Below, in pieces: positions 18,432 to 26,678 of a stretch of 64,000 bases of DNA. A model generated the notes under the pieces. It saw only the letters and a list, made by a program, of their open reading frames with translations, had not been told where the DNA came from and did not search any database. The stretch lies in assembly GCF_000723885.1 (NCBI RefSeq), contig NZ_CCDG010000025.1, positions 35,520-99,519 of the forward strand, in the 5' to 3' direction. This DNA is from Paenibacillus camerounensis. Its GTDB lineage: Bacteria; Bacillota; Bacilli; Paenibacillales; Paenibacillaceae. Each line of letters begins with the position of its first letter. Position 1 is the stretch's first letter. The position numbers were made by a program, and so were the translations under genes.

Positions 18432-18518
18432 TCACTCACTGGTATGCCAGGCGAACTCGGGTATAGGAGACTGTTTTTGCGTAAAAGCAGTGTTTGCAAT
18501 ATTGAAAATGGTTGCCAT
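18432..18518 (-). CDS. Tiny ORF upstream of the NUDIX gene (28 codons)
   Basis: A 28-residue frame (MATIFNIANTAF onward) has a strong AAGGAG site seven bases before its ATG. It stops at 18432-18434. A second frame, shifted by one base, runs from a GTG at 18439 to a TGA at 18371 that overlaps the NUDIX GTG and encodes a hydrophilic peptide (EDTTREKWEQLYSRDRG). Together they look like one short gene broken or joined by a frameshift and coupled to the NUDIX gene. No homology recognised. Confidence 0.45.
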   Translation of the reverse strand: MATIFNIANTAFTQKQSPIPEFAWHTSE

Positions 18519-18641
18519 GTGCTCACTCCTTTTCATTTATACAGACTCCTATATTTTACCTGATCTGCAACTTAGTTCATAGCGGTTACATTGAATAAAT
18601 ACCGTCTGATTCTTATCCAAGTATTCACGGAAAAATAATGG

Positions 18642-18671
18642 TTGCTATTATCTCACATCCTATGGTATTAT
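18642..18671 (+). promoter_or_regulatory. Sigma-A-like promoter of tRNA-Val
   Basis: TTGCTA (18642-18647) and TATTAT (18666-18671) with 18 bases between, ending 12 bases before the tRNA. Found by eye. Confidence 0.55.
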
Positions 18672-18683
18672 AAATTTCGTTGC

Positions 18684-18755
18684 AGGACGGTAGCTCAGCG
18701 GGAGAGCACTATCTTGACAGGGTAGGGGTCATGGGTTCGAACCCCATCCGTCCTA
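18684..18755 (+). tRNA. tRNA-Val (GAC anticodon)
   Basis: A full cloverleaf: acceptor AGGACGG with CCGTCCT, D stem GCTC/GAGC, anticodon stem CTATC/GGTAG with loop TTGACAG (anticodon GAC), variable GGGTC, T stem ATGGG/CCCAT with loop TTCGAAC. The CCA end is not encoded (TAC follows the discriminator A). Confidence 0.95.
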
Positions 18756-18760
18756 TACGT

Positions 18761-18795
18761 AAGAAGCCTTATTTTATAAGGCTTCTTTTCTTTTA
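18761..18795 (+). terminator. Terminator after tRNA-Val
   Basis: GAAGCCTTA and TAAGGCTTC pair around TTTTA, followed by TTTTCTTTT. Confidence 0.88.
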
Positions 18796-18865
18796 CCTGG
18801 TACTCATGCATCGTCCAAAAACAAAATTGGTGCCTATTTGGTGCCCTTTACTCAAGAAAAGTAAG

Positions 18866-18896
18866 AGCTGGTGCCGAAGATGGTACCAGCTTTTTT
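18866..18896 (+). terminator. Second terminator-like hairpin downstream of the tRNA
   Basis: AGCTGGTGCC pairs with GGTACCAGCT (one G-T pair), followed by six T. No gene is seen between this and the tRNA terminator, so it may be the tail of a lost gene. Confidence 0.7.
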
Positions 18897-19009
18897 CATC
18901 CCTCTAACCATTTTTTATCATGAAAATTTTTAGTTATGGGCATATGCCGTGATTGATATAGGTTGTAGTCCATAGACTGTTGTCAAGATATTATTTGAGG
19001 AGGCTAATC

Positions 19010-19294
19010 ATGGAAACAAATTATCAATCGCTCGCCTGGAACAATGTGAATAAATATGTTGGCATGACTACAAATGACGGTCAGACTCATGACGGGTTTA
19101 TTGCTCATGTTGATCAGGATTACGTTACGCTTGCAATTCCATCGAACGAAATGATGAACGGAATGCCTGCAAATGCAGCTACGTACAGACAATTTGGTTA
19201 TTATCCGGGCTTTTATCCACGCCGCCGATTTTATCCTAGACGAATACCATTTGGGGCTATTACAGCTTTGTATTTGCTTCCATTTTTCATTTGA
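19010..19294 (+). CDS. Small LSm/DUF2642-like protein with Tyr/Arg/Pro-rich tail
   Basis: A 94-residue protein starting at the ATG with GGAGG six bases upstream. Residues about 10-45 (VNKYVGMTTNDGQTHDGFIA and HVDQDYVTLAIP) have the strand pattern of a small beta-barrel (YuzF/DUF2642-like), and the C-terminal part is rich in Tyr, Arg, Pro and Phe (FYPRRRFYPRR). Similar composition is seen in spore coat proteins, so spore association is a reasonable inference. A second protein of the same kind follows 190 bases downstream. Confidence 0.7.
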   Translation: METNYQSLAWNNVNKYVGMTTNDGQTHDGFIAHVDQDYVTLAIPSNEMMNGMPANAATYRQFGYYPGFYPRRRFYPRRIPFGAITALYLLPFFI

Positions 19295-19480
19295 TCTTAT
19301 TAATTTAAAACCGCAGGACACTGTAGCAGACGATGTGCTTCATGTCTGTTCCCTCCCTAGAATTATTCATGTGACGTATCTGTGTCATAACACTCACCAT
19401 CTACCTTAAATGGGCTGCTGCCCAGCTCAATAATTAGGCACCTGCATAGGATGTTGCATAACCATTTGGGAGGTAACAAA

Positions 19481-19726
19481 GTGCTGAACAATCAAATGTA
19501 TCCAATGCATCACCAAATGCCGCAAGCAATCATGGTCTATCCAATTGATCCGTATGTCGTAGAAACCTTAATGTCTGTAAAGGGCAAACAGGTGGTCATT
19601 GAAACCACTCGCGGAGGAATTAGTGGCTGTGTGATGGACGTTAAGCCAGACCACGTTGTACTGGATACAAGAGGCCGGAAATTCTTCGTCCGCATCTGTG
19701 AAATTGTTTGGATCATGCCGGAATAG
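19481..19726 (+). CDS. DUF2642 family protein (YuzF-like)
   Basis: An 81-residue protein. The GTG at 19481 is chosen as start because GGGAGG lies eight bases upstream; a longer frame has no such site. After a Met/Gln/His/Pro-rich leader, the core GKQVVIETTRGGISG, MDVKPDHVVLD and FFVRICEIVWIMPE matches the DUF2642 pattern, a small Sm-like/SH3-like barrel found in Bacillus and Paenibacillus. Function unknown; likely sporulation-linked by family occurrence. A strong terminator follows. Confidence 0.83.
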   Translation: MLNNQMYPMHHQMPQAIMVYPIDPYVVETLMSVKGKQVVIETTRGGISGCVMDVKPDHVVLDTRGRKFFVRICEIVWIMPE

Positions 19727-19737
19727 ATTTGTTCCAT

Positions 19738-19763
19738 GAGCTGCGAAAGCAGCTCTTTTTATT
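19738..19763 (+). terminator. Terminator after the DUF2642 gene
   Basis: GAGCTGC-GAAA-GCAGCTC followed by TTTTTATTT, a compact hairpin with a GNRA loop. Confidence 0.9.
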
Positions 19764-20004
19764 TATCCTATAAGCTAAATTCCATCTGCCCCGCAGCTGC
19801 CTTGTATCTCTCAAGTAACAGCGCCCGGCCGGAGCCAATGCACAATTCCGGCACGTGCTTGCAAGAACCTTAGCTCTCGCCATTTCAGGAGAAACTAAAC
19901 TGCCGCAATTACCAATATCCGCCGCTTAGTCCAATCCATTCCATCTGTCAGCGTATACACTTTATTAATGGAATGATTCCGGACAGAAGCAGGTGAGGCA
20001 TTAC

Positions 20005-20676
20005 ATGAACCTTCAGGAAATTCAAAAAGAATACGATTTGATTATCAGCCTGGGCTCTTCCTGCTCACCTGCCATTAATATGAGACGATACGGCCTGCGC
20101 AGGTTCGCCATGCCCCTGGATTGGATGGTTTCATCCTCACTGGGTGATGTGAACCGGCTGCTCAGCAGCCGTTTCTACCGTTTTATGGAACTTGAGAATC
20201 TTAGCAGGCTGGAGGAGACCCACTTTTTTCTCAATGACGGGAATCCGGTGTATGACGATCCTGCCCGGGGCAGCTTATCACAGTCCTATTTTATCAGGGA
20301 TTCTATGTACAATATCATTTCCGCCCATGATTTCCCGGTCATTCCGAATGTAGATTGGCGTGCCTTCTATCCGGCCTACCGGCAAAAGCTTGAGCGGCGG
20401 CTTACCCGCTTCTGGTCAAGTCTCATGGCCAGCAGCAGCTCTTTGTTCATCAGGTGGTCTGCCAGCTACGAGCAGGTGTATGAGCTGCGGGCTATTATAT
20501 CTGCACTGCTTGGCGGAAGAGGCTTCACCATCCTGATCCTCAACCCTGCGGAGCATCTGACTGTCAGCCGGGAACTGCCCTGGGGCTTGGAGCAGGTCTG
20601 TGCGCTGGAGGTTCCAAATGATATGAATGATTATGCGAACTGGGATTATGTATTGAGCGGGATACGCCTGAGGTAA
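20005..20676 (+). CDS. DUF1796 putative papain-like cysteine peptidase
   Basis: A 223-residue protein. The ATG at 20005 has AGGTGAGG six bases upstream; a GTG four codons earlier is less likely. The N-terminal ISLGSSCSPAINMRRYGLR (about 11-29) and AMPLDWMVS (about 32-40) are the signature of the DUF1796 family, assigned in databases as putative papain-like cysteine peptidases; the Cys of SSCSPA is the presumed nucleophile. No signal peptide, so cytoplasmic. Physiological role is unknown. It stands alone with a terminator after it. Confidence 0.85.
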   Translation: MNLQEIQKEYDLIISLGSSCSPAINMRRYGLRRFAMPLDWMVSSSLGDVNRLLSSRFYRFMELENLSRLEETHFFLNDGNPVYDDPARGSLSQSYFIRDSMYNIISAHDFPVIPNVDWRAFYPAYRQKLERRLTRFWSSLMASSSSLFIRWSASYEQVYELRAIISALLGGRGFTILILNPAEHLTVSRELPWGLEQVCALEVPNDMNDYANWDYVLSGIRLR

Positions 20677-20740
20677 ACGGTACTCCGTTAAGCCATTGCC
20701 GGCTTGCCTTGTTACCCTTATAAATCTTTCGGCGGACAAA

Positions 20741-20775
20741 AAAAGCCACTGCCGCAAATAACTGACAGTGGCTTT
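20741..20775. terminator. Bidirectional terminator between convergent genes
   Basis: AAAAGCCACTG and CAGTGGCTTTT pair around a 13-base loop, with A and T runs on both sides; it serves the DUF1796 gene and the membrane protein gene ending at 20793. Confidence 0.88.
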
Positions 20776-20792
20776 TCTACGTCTGCTTGCCC

Positions 20793-21545
20793 TTACTCCA
20801 GCAGCTTTTGATCAAAGAAGGCATTTAGCTCGCCGGATTGGACTGAGAAATACTTTTGACTCCGCTTATCCGTTATTGCAGCGTACATTTCATGTTTGTC
20901 ATATTGAATCCGGATCGATCGCTGATCATTCTTTTTCAGGCTGAGTCCAATTTCCGCAGCCAATGTGCGTTCAGCATATGGAATTTCGCTAATCGCAGAC
21001 TCCGGAATCGCGTTAAGCATCGTTCTAACCCGATCCGTCTCCTGTTCATTCAGCTTTATGTAACGGTTCTCCGTATTTTGCCCGTCACCAAAAATCCAAA
21101 ATTCAGCCCCGCTAACTTCATTCGTCCCAAGCTGCTCCCAGCGGATAGCCGGTTCATTAAGCAGTCGGTCCGCCATGCTCCCTCCCAACGCGACCCCTGC
21201 CACACCTGCAATACATACTGCAGACATAAGGGCGGCGGACACTCTGCTGATTCTCAGGTAACCATACAATGTACAGATTAAGCCCGCTGTAACGGAAGGG
21301 ATGACCAGAAAAGTGAGCAGTCCCGATTTTAGCGAATAATCAACCATGGTTTCCAGCGACAATAAGACGGATGAATCCTTAATAATATAGGAATACAGAA
21401 ACGGGACGGACAAGCTGATAATGAGGCATAAAGGCACAATTATCCAATACAACCGCAGACGGCTTTTGTCATGGATGAGCCGGAATATCCTGTATAGTAG
21501 AGCCGGATACAGTATAGAAGCTACGAGCACTAATACTACACCCAC
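20793..21545 (-). CDS. Membrane protein of unknown function with C-terminal soluble domain
   Basis: A 250-residue protein with four hydrophobic helices in the first half (about residues 1-20, 33-55, 73-95, 103-122) and a soluble C-terminal domain of about 125 residues rich in charged residues (GTNEVSGAEFWIFGDG, then RTMLNAIPESAISEI). The GTG start has GGGGAGGG upstream. I recognise no family. It lies 24 bases past the start-side of the secreted peptidase gene's stop and runs in the same direction, so the two could be cotranscribed. Confidence 0.75.
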   Translation of the reverse strand: MGVVLVLVASILYPALLYRIFRLIHDKSRLRLYWIIVPLCLIISLSVPFLYSYIIKDSSVLLSLETMVDYSLKSGLLTFLVIPSVTAGLICTLYGYLRISRVSAALMSAVCIAGVAGVALGGSMADRLLNEPAIRWEQLGTNEVSGAEFWIFGDGQNTENRYIKLNEQETDRVRTMLNAIPESAISEIPYAERTLAAEIGLSLKKNDQRSIRIQYDKHEMYAAITDKRSQKYFSVQSGELNAFFDQKLLE

Positions 21546-21569
21546 GTTAACCCTCCCCGTTAGCTGATT

Positions 21570-22853
21570 CTAATAGCTGGCATAGATATACACCGAACCC
21601 AGCGTATCTCTCCAATAGCATAAAGCATTGTAGCTGACATAATAGATATTGCCCCAGCTGCTTATCTTCATGTACATATTAGCATTACTGTCCTGAATGT
21701 AGCCTAATGCTGTAAACCAGTGAAACACCATGCTGGAGGTACTTCCCGTATCAGGATAGGTGGTGCTGCCTGTGGACGTTTTTTTGCCGGCGAGGACAGC
21801 AACCGGTTTATTCCCGTTGATGCCTGTTTTGATATTTTCCCATACCAATGTATTAGAAGTCGTTGTAGGAGTACCGAGATTGGTGTTATCACTTCTCAAT
21901 TGCGACGCTAAGTAAGGACTATGATTATAATTGCTTAAATATGAATTAAGCCCGTCTTTGAATTCAGGAAAAGTAGTGCCCCAAATCGCAGACATACTGT
22001 TCACTAAAATACTGCCCATAGTATACATATCCATAGCCCTTGCCGGATCAGCCTTCCACCAGAGCATATCATTATAGGATGAATTGCGCTGCCCCAGCGA
22101 ATACAAGAGGTTAGTGCCGGCAGCAGGACCGCAGCCAAAATTCTCAGCTAATCCCAAGGAGCCCTGCACATTTGATAGAAAGACACTCTGGGACGGGAAA
22201 GTAATCTGAGTATAGCCGCTGCTGGGCGGAGAAGGCTGGGCTGCAGCTATACTGAACTCAGGCATTTGAAAGGCCAGGGCATCTGTTGAAATTCTCTCAC
22301 CTGTGATAACATTAAGCGCTGTTTTATCAAATACTTGCTGTTCTTTATCAACCTCTACACTATAAGACAACAGCGGCCCGCCATAGAGGATTTCTGTATT
22401 AGCCAATGCGGGGTCTGCGTTCGTTCTTTGGACGGGTGAAGGCGATGTTCCATGCTCCATAACGGCAAGATTACCGTTACCTTCAAGATCTCCGAGAATG
22501 ATGTAGCCTGTATAGCTGTCACCCTGATAAAGGTCGATATTATAATAAGTCCGTTCATCTATCCCCTTCAAAGGCGTTATTTCCTGACGCTCCGCCCCGG
22601 CTCTTCTCTGTAGGCCGTTTTGTTCAAAGACCGATATTTGACCAAGAAATTCCTGAACAGCTTGTGCCGCAGCCACCTCATCAACCGAAGTGTCCTGAAG
22701 TTCTTCCTGATCAAATAAAATACTTTGCATTCTCGCATCCGCATCTGTCTGCGTGACCAACGGTGCCGGCTCCGGCTGTTCCGCGGCCGAGACTGCTGTA
22801 GTGTTAGCTGTTAACATGAGGCCTGCCATAAGAACGGAAATGATCTTTTTCAT
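21570..22853 (-). CDS. Secreted C39-like (papain-fold) cysteine peptidase candidate
   Basis: A 427-residue exported protein. Residues 1-24 form a signal peptide ending near VSAAE. Residues about 25-210 hold a propeptide-like region. The C-terminal domain has FGCGPAAGTNLLYSLG (about 239-254; presumed nucleophile Cys), a late VFHWFTALGYI (presumed His) and KISSWGNIYYV, the Cys-His-(Asn/Ser) layout of C39-like peptidases. The ATG at 22853 has GGAGG five bases upstream. Substrate is unknown; it may process a secreted or cell-surface protein. Confidence 0.75.
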   Translation of the reverse strand: MKKIISVLMAGLMLTANTTAVSAAEQPEPAPLVTQTDADARMQSILFDQEELQDTSVDEVAAAQAVQEFLGQISVFEQNGLQRRAGAERQEITPLKGIDERTYYNIDLYQGDSYTGYIILGDLEGNGNLAVMEHGTSPSPVQRTNADPALANTEILYGGPLLSYSVEVDKEQQVFDKTALNVITGERISTDALAFQMPEFSIAAAQPSPPSSGYTQITFPSQSVFLSNVQGSLGLAENFGCGPAAGTNLLYSLGQRNSSYNDMLWWKADPARAMDMYTMGSILVNSMSAIWGTTFPEFKDGLNSYLSNYNHSPYLASQLRSDNTNLGTPTTTSNTLVWENIKTGINGNKPVAVLAGKKTSTGSTTYPDTGSTSSMVFHWFTALGYIQDSNANMYMKISSWGNIYYVSYNALCYWRDTLGSVYIYASY

Positions 22854-23009
22854 ACATACCTCCATAGAATGGTTATTATGAAACCTCCAGATGATTACCT
22901 ATTAGTTCCAAATAAAGAATAACCTTGTTTTTCTATGAAAGCATTATCATTAGTCATATTCCTAATAATTGTTATTTGCTATGTCAGGTGTCCCTTGCGC
23001 GAATCAGCC

Positions 23010-24614
23010 TCACGCCAGAACCTGCAGTACATCAGCAATTTTGCGGTGGTGCGACATCACGCCATAATTCATCCAGGCCATAAAATCCATCTCGTAGACA
23101 CAGCCGCTGCGTGCAGCCGGCAGGCTGCTCCAGAGCGGACTTTCAAGCAGCTCACGGCCCTCCCCCATCTGGCGGTCAAAGGTAATGAACAGATGATCTG
23201 CCGTCAGCTGTGCAAGTGCCTCCAGGCTGAGATTCACCTGCTTCTGCCCCCGGCACAGCTGACGGACTAAGGGATGCGGCTGCAGCCCGAGGTCGCTATG
23301 CAGCACACCTCCCGTATAACCCAGCCCGTCACATCCGTACAGCATAATGCCCGCGGAAGAGATCCGCAGCACCGCTACAGTCTGCATACCTGCTGATCGG
23401 CTGAGCCGCTCTCTTGCTGCACGCACCTTGTCCTCATAACTGCCAATAACCTCCTGAACGCTTCCGGACCGGCCGAAAATCGCTGCCGCTGAACGCAGGG
23501 TAGCACGCCAATTCTCCTGATGAAACGGAAGCTTGAACAATGGCGCTACCTGACTGCATTCCTCAAGATGCCAGCGCTGAAAGCCGTCATCAAGCATAAT
23601 CAGCTCCGGCGTATAACGGGACAGCCCCTGCCAGTCGCCGGTGGAAATATCAAACGCCGGAATCTGGTGAAGCCCAAGGTAATCCTGCTTACCCCAATCC
23701 GCATGACAGTACTGCGCAACAGGCATGATGCCCAGAGCCAGCAGATAATCCTCCAGAAACGGGGCGAATATCCGTGTCCCCTCCTGGTAAAGGCTTCTGT
23801 ACTTGCCAGGTGTAACCCCGACGCTCCCCTTAAAACGGCGGCTGAAATAGTACTCATTGCTGTAGCCCACCGCCAGAGCAATCTCATGCAGCCGGTCTTT
23901 ACTCATCAGCAGCTGCTGCTGTGCCCGTTCAATCCGCAGTCCGTTAAGGTACTCCAGCGGAATCTGGCCGGTCTGTTCCTTGAACAGTCTCGTAAAGCGG
24001 CTGCGTCCCAGGCCCGCAATCTCAGCCAGCCCGTCAACTGTTACCGTTTCATTGAAATGCTCCTGCATATATTGAATAGAACGCTGAACCGCCGTCCGTT
24101 CATCCACAGGTACAGCTGCATAGGGATTGGCACGCATAAGCAGCAGCAGCAGTTCCTGGAACCGGCTCTGGGCGGCAAAGTGCTCTATATGCTCTAAGCT
24201 TCTAAGGCACTGTTGAATCGATTCCAGCAGCATAATGATTTGCGGGAAGGGACGGCACTGTATCGGACCAGACTGCAGCAGCCCTTCCTCAGGGAAATTA
24301 TGCATTGCGTACATCCCGTTCTCTCCGGAAGCAATAACTTCAAAATTCAGCCGGTAAAAGCTCACCCCCTGCTCCCCCGCACTGATCCGGCCCGCTGCTC
24401 CGCATTCAAACAGAAATCCGGCGCCCTTGTCCAGCTGGTAACGCTGCCCGCCTGCTTCAATCCAGCCCTGCCCGTCTGATACTATAATCAGAGCCGGAAC
24501 CGGATAGCAGCCGGGTTGCCTGTTATCGGACCACGGCTGCGCAAATGTCTCTATACTATTAAGGTTATATAACAGTCTGTAAGGGTATGGACCATCAGCT
24601 CCCCTGTCCTCCAT
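23010..24614 (-). CDS. AraC-family regulator with C-terminal siderophore-binding-protein domain (Btr type)
   Basis: A 534-residue fusion. Residues about 1-160 are a cupin-like sensor region; about 165-265 carry two AraC helix-turn-helix units (VDGLAEIAGLGRSRFTRLF and LHEIALAVGYSNEYYFSRRF); about 275-534 are a periplasmic-binding-protein-like (TroA/FeuA) domain without a signal peptide. B. subtilis Btr has the same design and activates ferric-siderophore uptake when siderophore binds. The binding domain shares GKQDYLGL and neighbouring residues with the lipoprotein encoded just upstream, suggesting common ligand. A Fur box lies 16 bases before the ATG, which has TTAGGAG upstream. Confidence 0.92.
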   Translation of the reverse strand: MEDRGADGPYPYRLLYNLNSIETFAQPWSDNRQPGCYPVPALIIVSDGQGWIEAGGQRYQLDKGAGFLFECGAAGRISAGEQGVSFYRLNFEVIASGENGMYAMHNFPEEGLLQSGPIQCRPFPQIIMLLESIQQCLRSLEHIEHFAAQSRFQELLLLLMRANPYAAVPVDERTAVQRSIQYMQEHFNETVTVDGLAEIAGLGRSRFTRLFKEQTGQIPLEYLNGLRIERAQQQLLMSKDRLHEIALAVGYSNEYYFSRRFKGSVGVTPGKYRSLYQEGTRIFAPFLEDYLLALGIMPVAQYCHADWGKQDYLGLHQIPAFDISTGDWQGLSRYTPELIMLDDGFQRWHLEECSQVAPLFKLPFHQENWRATLRSAAAIFGRSGSVQEVIGSYEDKVRAARERLSRSAGMQTVAVLRISSAGIMLYGCDGLGYTGGVLHSDLGLQPHPLVRQLCRGQKQVNLSLEALAQLTADHLFITFDRQMGEGRELLESPLWSSLPAARSGCVYEMDFMAWMNYGVMSHHRKIADVLQVLA

Positions 24615-24630
24615 TGCTTCGTCTCCTAAC

Positions 24631-24645
24631 TGAGAATGATTTTCA
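24631..24645 (-). promoter_or_regulatory. Fur box before the AraC-type regulator
   Basis: TGAGAATGATTTTCA matches the 7-1-7 Fur consensus TGATAATNATTATCA at all but two of the defined positions. It sits just upstream of the regulator's start. Confidence 0.75.
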
Positions 24646-24659
24646 TCTATTCAGTGTAA

Positions 24660-24701
24660 AACAAAAAAGAAGGCCTATCAACCATGCTGATAGACCTTCT
24701 T
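24660..24701 (-). terminator. Terminator between the binding-protein and AraC genes
   Basis: GAAGGTCTATCA and TGATAGGCCTTC pair (one G-T pair) with a seven-base loop; six T follow on the minus strand. It separates the lipoprotein gene from the regulator. Confidence 0.85.
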
Positions 24702-24726
24702 CAATATTTGCTCTCAAGGGAATGGA

Positions 24727-25758
24727 CTATTTAACTATCGCCTCAAGCAGATCATTAAGCTTCATGGAATTAGCGGTAATGGCACCGGACTGCCAGTGTG
24801 AACGTTCCATTTTGTAAATATTTCCGTTCTTCACTGCCGGAATGTTCTTCCAAAGCGGCCCGTCCAGAATGCTTAGGGCATCCTGATTCTCAGGCGTGTC
24901 CCAATCACCGTTATCCAGGAACACAATGATATGATCAGCGCCCAGCTCCGGAATCACCTCTTCAGAGATAATCGACTGGTAGTCCGACATTTCTGCTGCC
25001 ATATCAACAGGCGTTAGCCCGAACTGATCATAAATAACCCCGGTATAACGGTTTTTGACGCCGAACAAGGCAAACGACTTATCCGCTACATTGAGCCGGA
25101 TTACAGCTACCTTCTCCTGGCCGATTGCCTGCTGCAGCTTGGCTTTACCGTCCACCAACTTTGCGTCATACTCAGCCAGCACGCTCTCGGCTTTTTCCGG
25201 AATTCCCAGGGCATCAGCAATCGCAGCAAGCATCAGTCTGGAATCCTGAAGTACCGCCTCAGGCAGCCGGTAAGTCGGTGCTACCTTGGAATAGTTCTCG
25301 TAGGCTGTTTTGTCTGCACCGCCGTCCAGAATGATCAGATCCGGATTCTGGTCCAGCAGTGCCTCCATACTGCCTGTTATATCAAACTCCGGTACATCCA
25401 GTCCGAGATAATCCTGCTTGCCCCAGCTCGGATGATACCATTGCACCACCGGTGTAACACCCAGTGCCTTCAGATAATCCTCTACATAAATACCGGCAAC
25501 CCGCTGCGGATGCGCCGGAATCTGAACATCACCGAATTCTCCGGTTACAGTGCGCATTTCGCCTTCAGCGCCGCCTGAATTGTCTGTTTCTGCTGCTGTA
25601 TTACTGTCCGGTGCACTGCTTGCTGCAGTCTCCGCCGCATTCTCTGTCTGCGCGGCATTTCCGCTGGCTGCGTTGTCATTGTCTCCGCAGGCAGCCAGTA
25701 CAGCCATTACCATTAGGAGCATTGCTGCCCAGATATATTTCCGACCCCGTTGTACCAT
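24727..25758 (-). CDS. Iron-siderophore ABC transporter substrate-binding lipoprotein
   Basis: A 343-residue lipoprotein of the FeuA/FhuD-like class III binding proteins. The signal peptide ends in LAAC (Cys about 24), then a low-complexity Ala/Asn/Thr linker and the binding domain: RVAGIYVEDYLKALGV, WGKQDYLGL, NPDLIILDGG and KNRYTGVIYDQFGL. The ATG at 25758 is used since GGAG precedes it and the signal peptide starts there; a longer frame to 25938 is not supported. A Fur box lies about 30 bases upstream. No permease or ATPase gene follows, so it is an orphan that must work with a transporter encoded elsewhere. Confidence 0.92.
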   Translation of the reverse strand: MVQRGRKYIWAAMLLMVMAVLAACGDNDNAASGNAAQTENAAETAASSAPDSNTAAETDNSGGAEGEMRTVTGEFGDVQIPAHPQRVAGIYVEDYLKALGVTPVVQWYHPSWGKQDYLGLDVPEFDITGSMEALLDQNPDLIILDGGADKTAYENYSKVAPTYRLPEAVLQDSRLMLAAIADALGIPEKAESVLAEYDAKLVDGKAKLQQAIGQEKVAVIRLNVADKSFALFGVKNRYTGVIYDQFGLTPVDMAAEMSDYQSIISEEVIPELGADHIIVFLDNGDWDTPENQDALSILDGPLWKNIPAVKNGNIYKMERSHWQSGAITANSMKLNDLLEAIVK

Positions 25759-25789
25759 TGAACTCTCCACTCCCGACCATTGATGTAAT

Positions 25790-25804
25790 TGATTATCATT
25801 CTCA
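25790..25804 (-). promoter_or_regulatory. Fur box before the binding-protein gene
   Basis: TGATTATCATTCTCA (read on the plus strand) fits the near-palindromic 7-1-7 Fur consensus with two deviations. It lies about 32 bases from the ATG, in promoter position. Confidence 0.78.
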
Positions 25805-25967
25805 ATAATCATATGCTCAATACTAGCATGCCTGAGCGAAGTTTCAATGCACTTTCTCAGCGGATTTTTTATACAAACTCGTTCATTATCTGGACATAGC
25901 AGCAAACAGAGACAGCTGTATTCAACCATGCCGGTCACAGACTGCCCCTCTCTTGGCCTACTCAGTT

Positions 25968-26678
25968 CTATTCATCCACCATCCGCTTCTTATACACATA
26001 GGCGGCAACCGCATGAATGACGAGCACCCATGCCAGGATGACCAGAAGATGAAGCAAAACATCGCCCAGACCGGCACCAGCCTCAACACGGTTCGCCAGC
26101 TCCAGCAATTGAAGGTTCGGCATGTATTCTACCACAGCCAGTACCGGATATTTATCGATAAACGGAGTGAGGAAAGAGCCGGAGCTGAAGATGAACATAA
26201 CCGGAACGATAACTACCGAGGCCTCCATAACCGATTTGGTAAACAATCCGATCAGCGTACCTAGTCCAACATAGAACACAGCGGATAACACGAGCGCAAT
26301 AGCAATTACAGCCAAATTCCGGGGATTATAGCCGCTGAGCCAGATTGATCCGGCAACAACAACAGCTGTGGCGATAAAGCTCAGCAGGCTTTTTCCGCAA
26401 AAGATTTCCAGTGTACTGGCCGGTGACAACATCAGTCCGCGCAGCGTGTTCTTCTCCTTCTCCTCAGCAATCAGGGAGGACTGGACATAAGCCCCTACCA
26501 GGATGAAGCCCAAATTAATGATTAAATAATGAGAAGCAATGCCTTCAATCCCCATGCGGCCGAATAAAACAGCCATCAGGAGCGGCATAATTAATGTGGT
26601 GGATACGAACAAATTGCGGGACAAGTCCTTATAATCCTTTTGCAGAATAGCAAATATTCTTCTCGTTGAAAAGGTCAT
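25968..26678 (-). CDS. ABC-2 type transporter permease
   Basis: A 236-residue membrane protein with six hydrophobic helices, of the ABC-2 exporter permease family. The segment EEKEKNTLRGLMLSPAS (about residues 72-88) between helices 2 and 3 is the family's coupling-helix signature. It overlaps the ATPase gene by four bases (ATGA), so the two are translationally coupled. Substrate is unknown; such pairs export peptides, antibiotics or lipids. Confidence 0.92.
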   Translation of the reverse strand: MTFSTRRIFAILQKDYKDLSRNLFVSTTLIMPLLMAVLFGRMGIEGIASHYLIINLGFILVGAYVQSSLIAEEKEKNTLRGLMLSPASTLEIFCGKSLLSFIATAVVVAGSIWLSGYNPRNLAVIAIALVLSAVFYVGLGTLIGLFTKSVMEASVVIVPVMFIFSSGSFLTPFIDKYPVLAVVEYMPNLQLLELANRVEAGAGLGDVLLHLLVILAWVLVIHAVAAYVYKKRMVDE

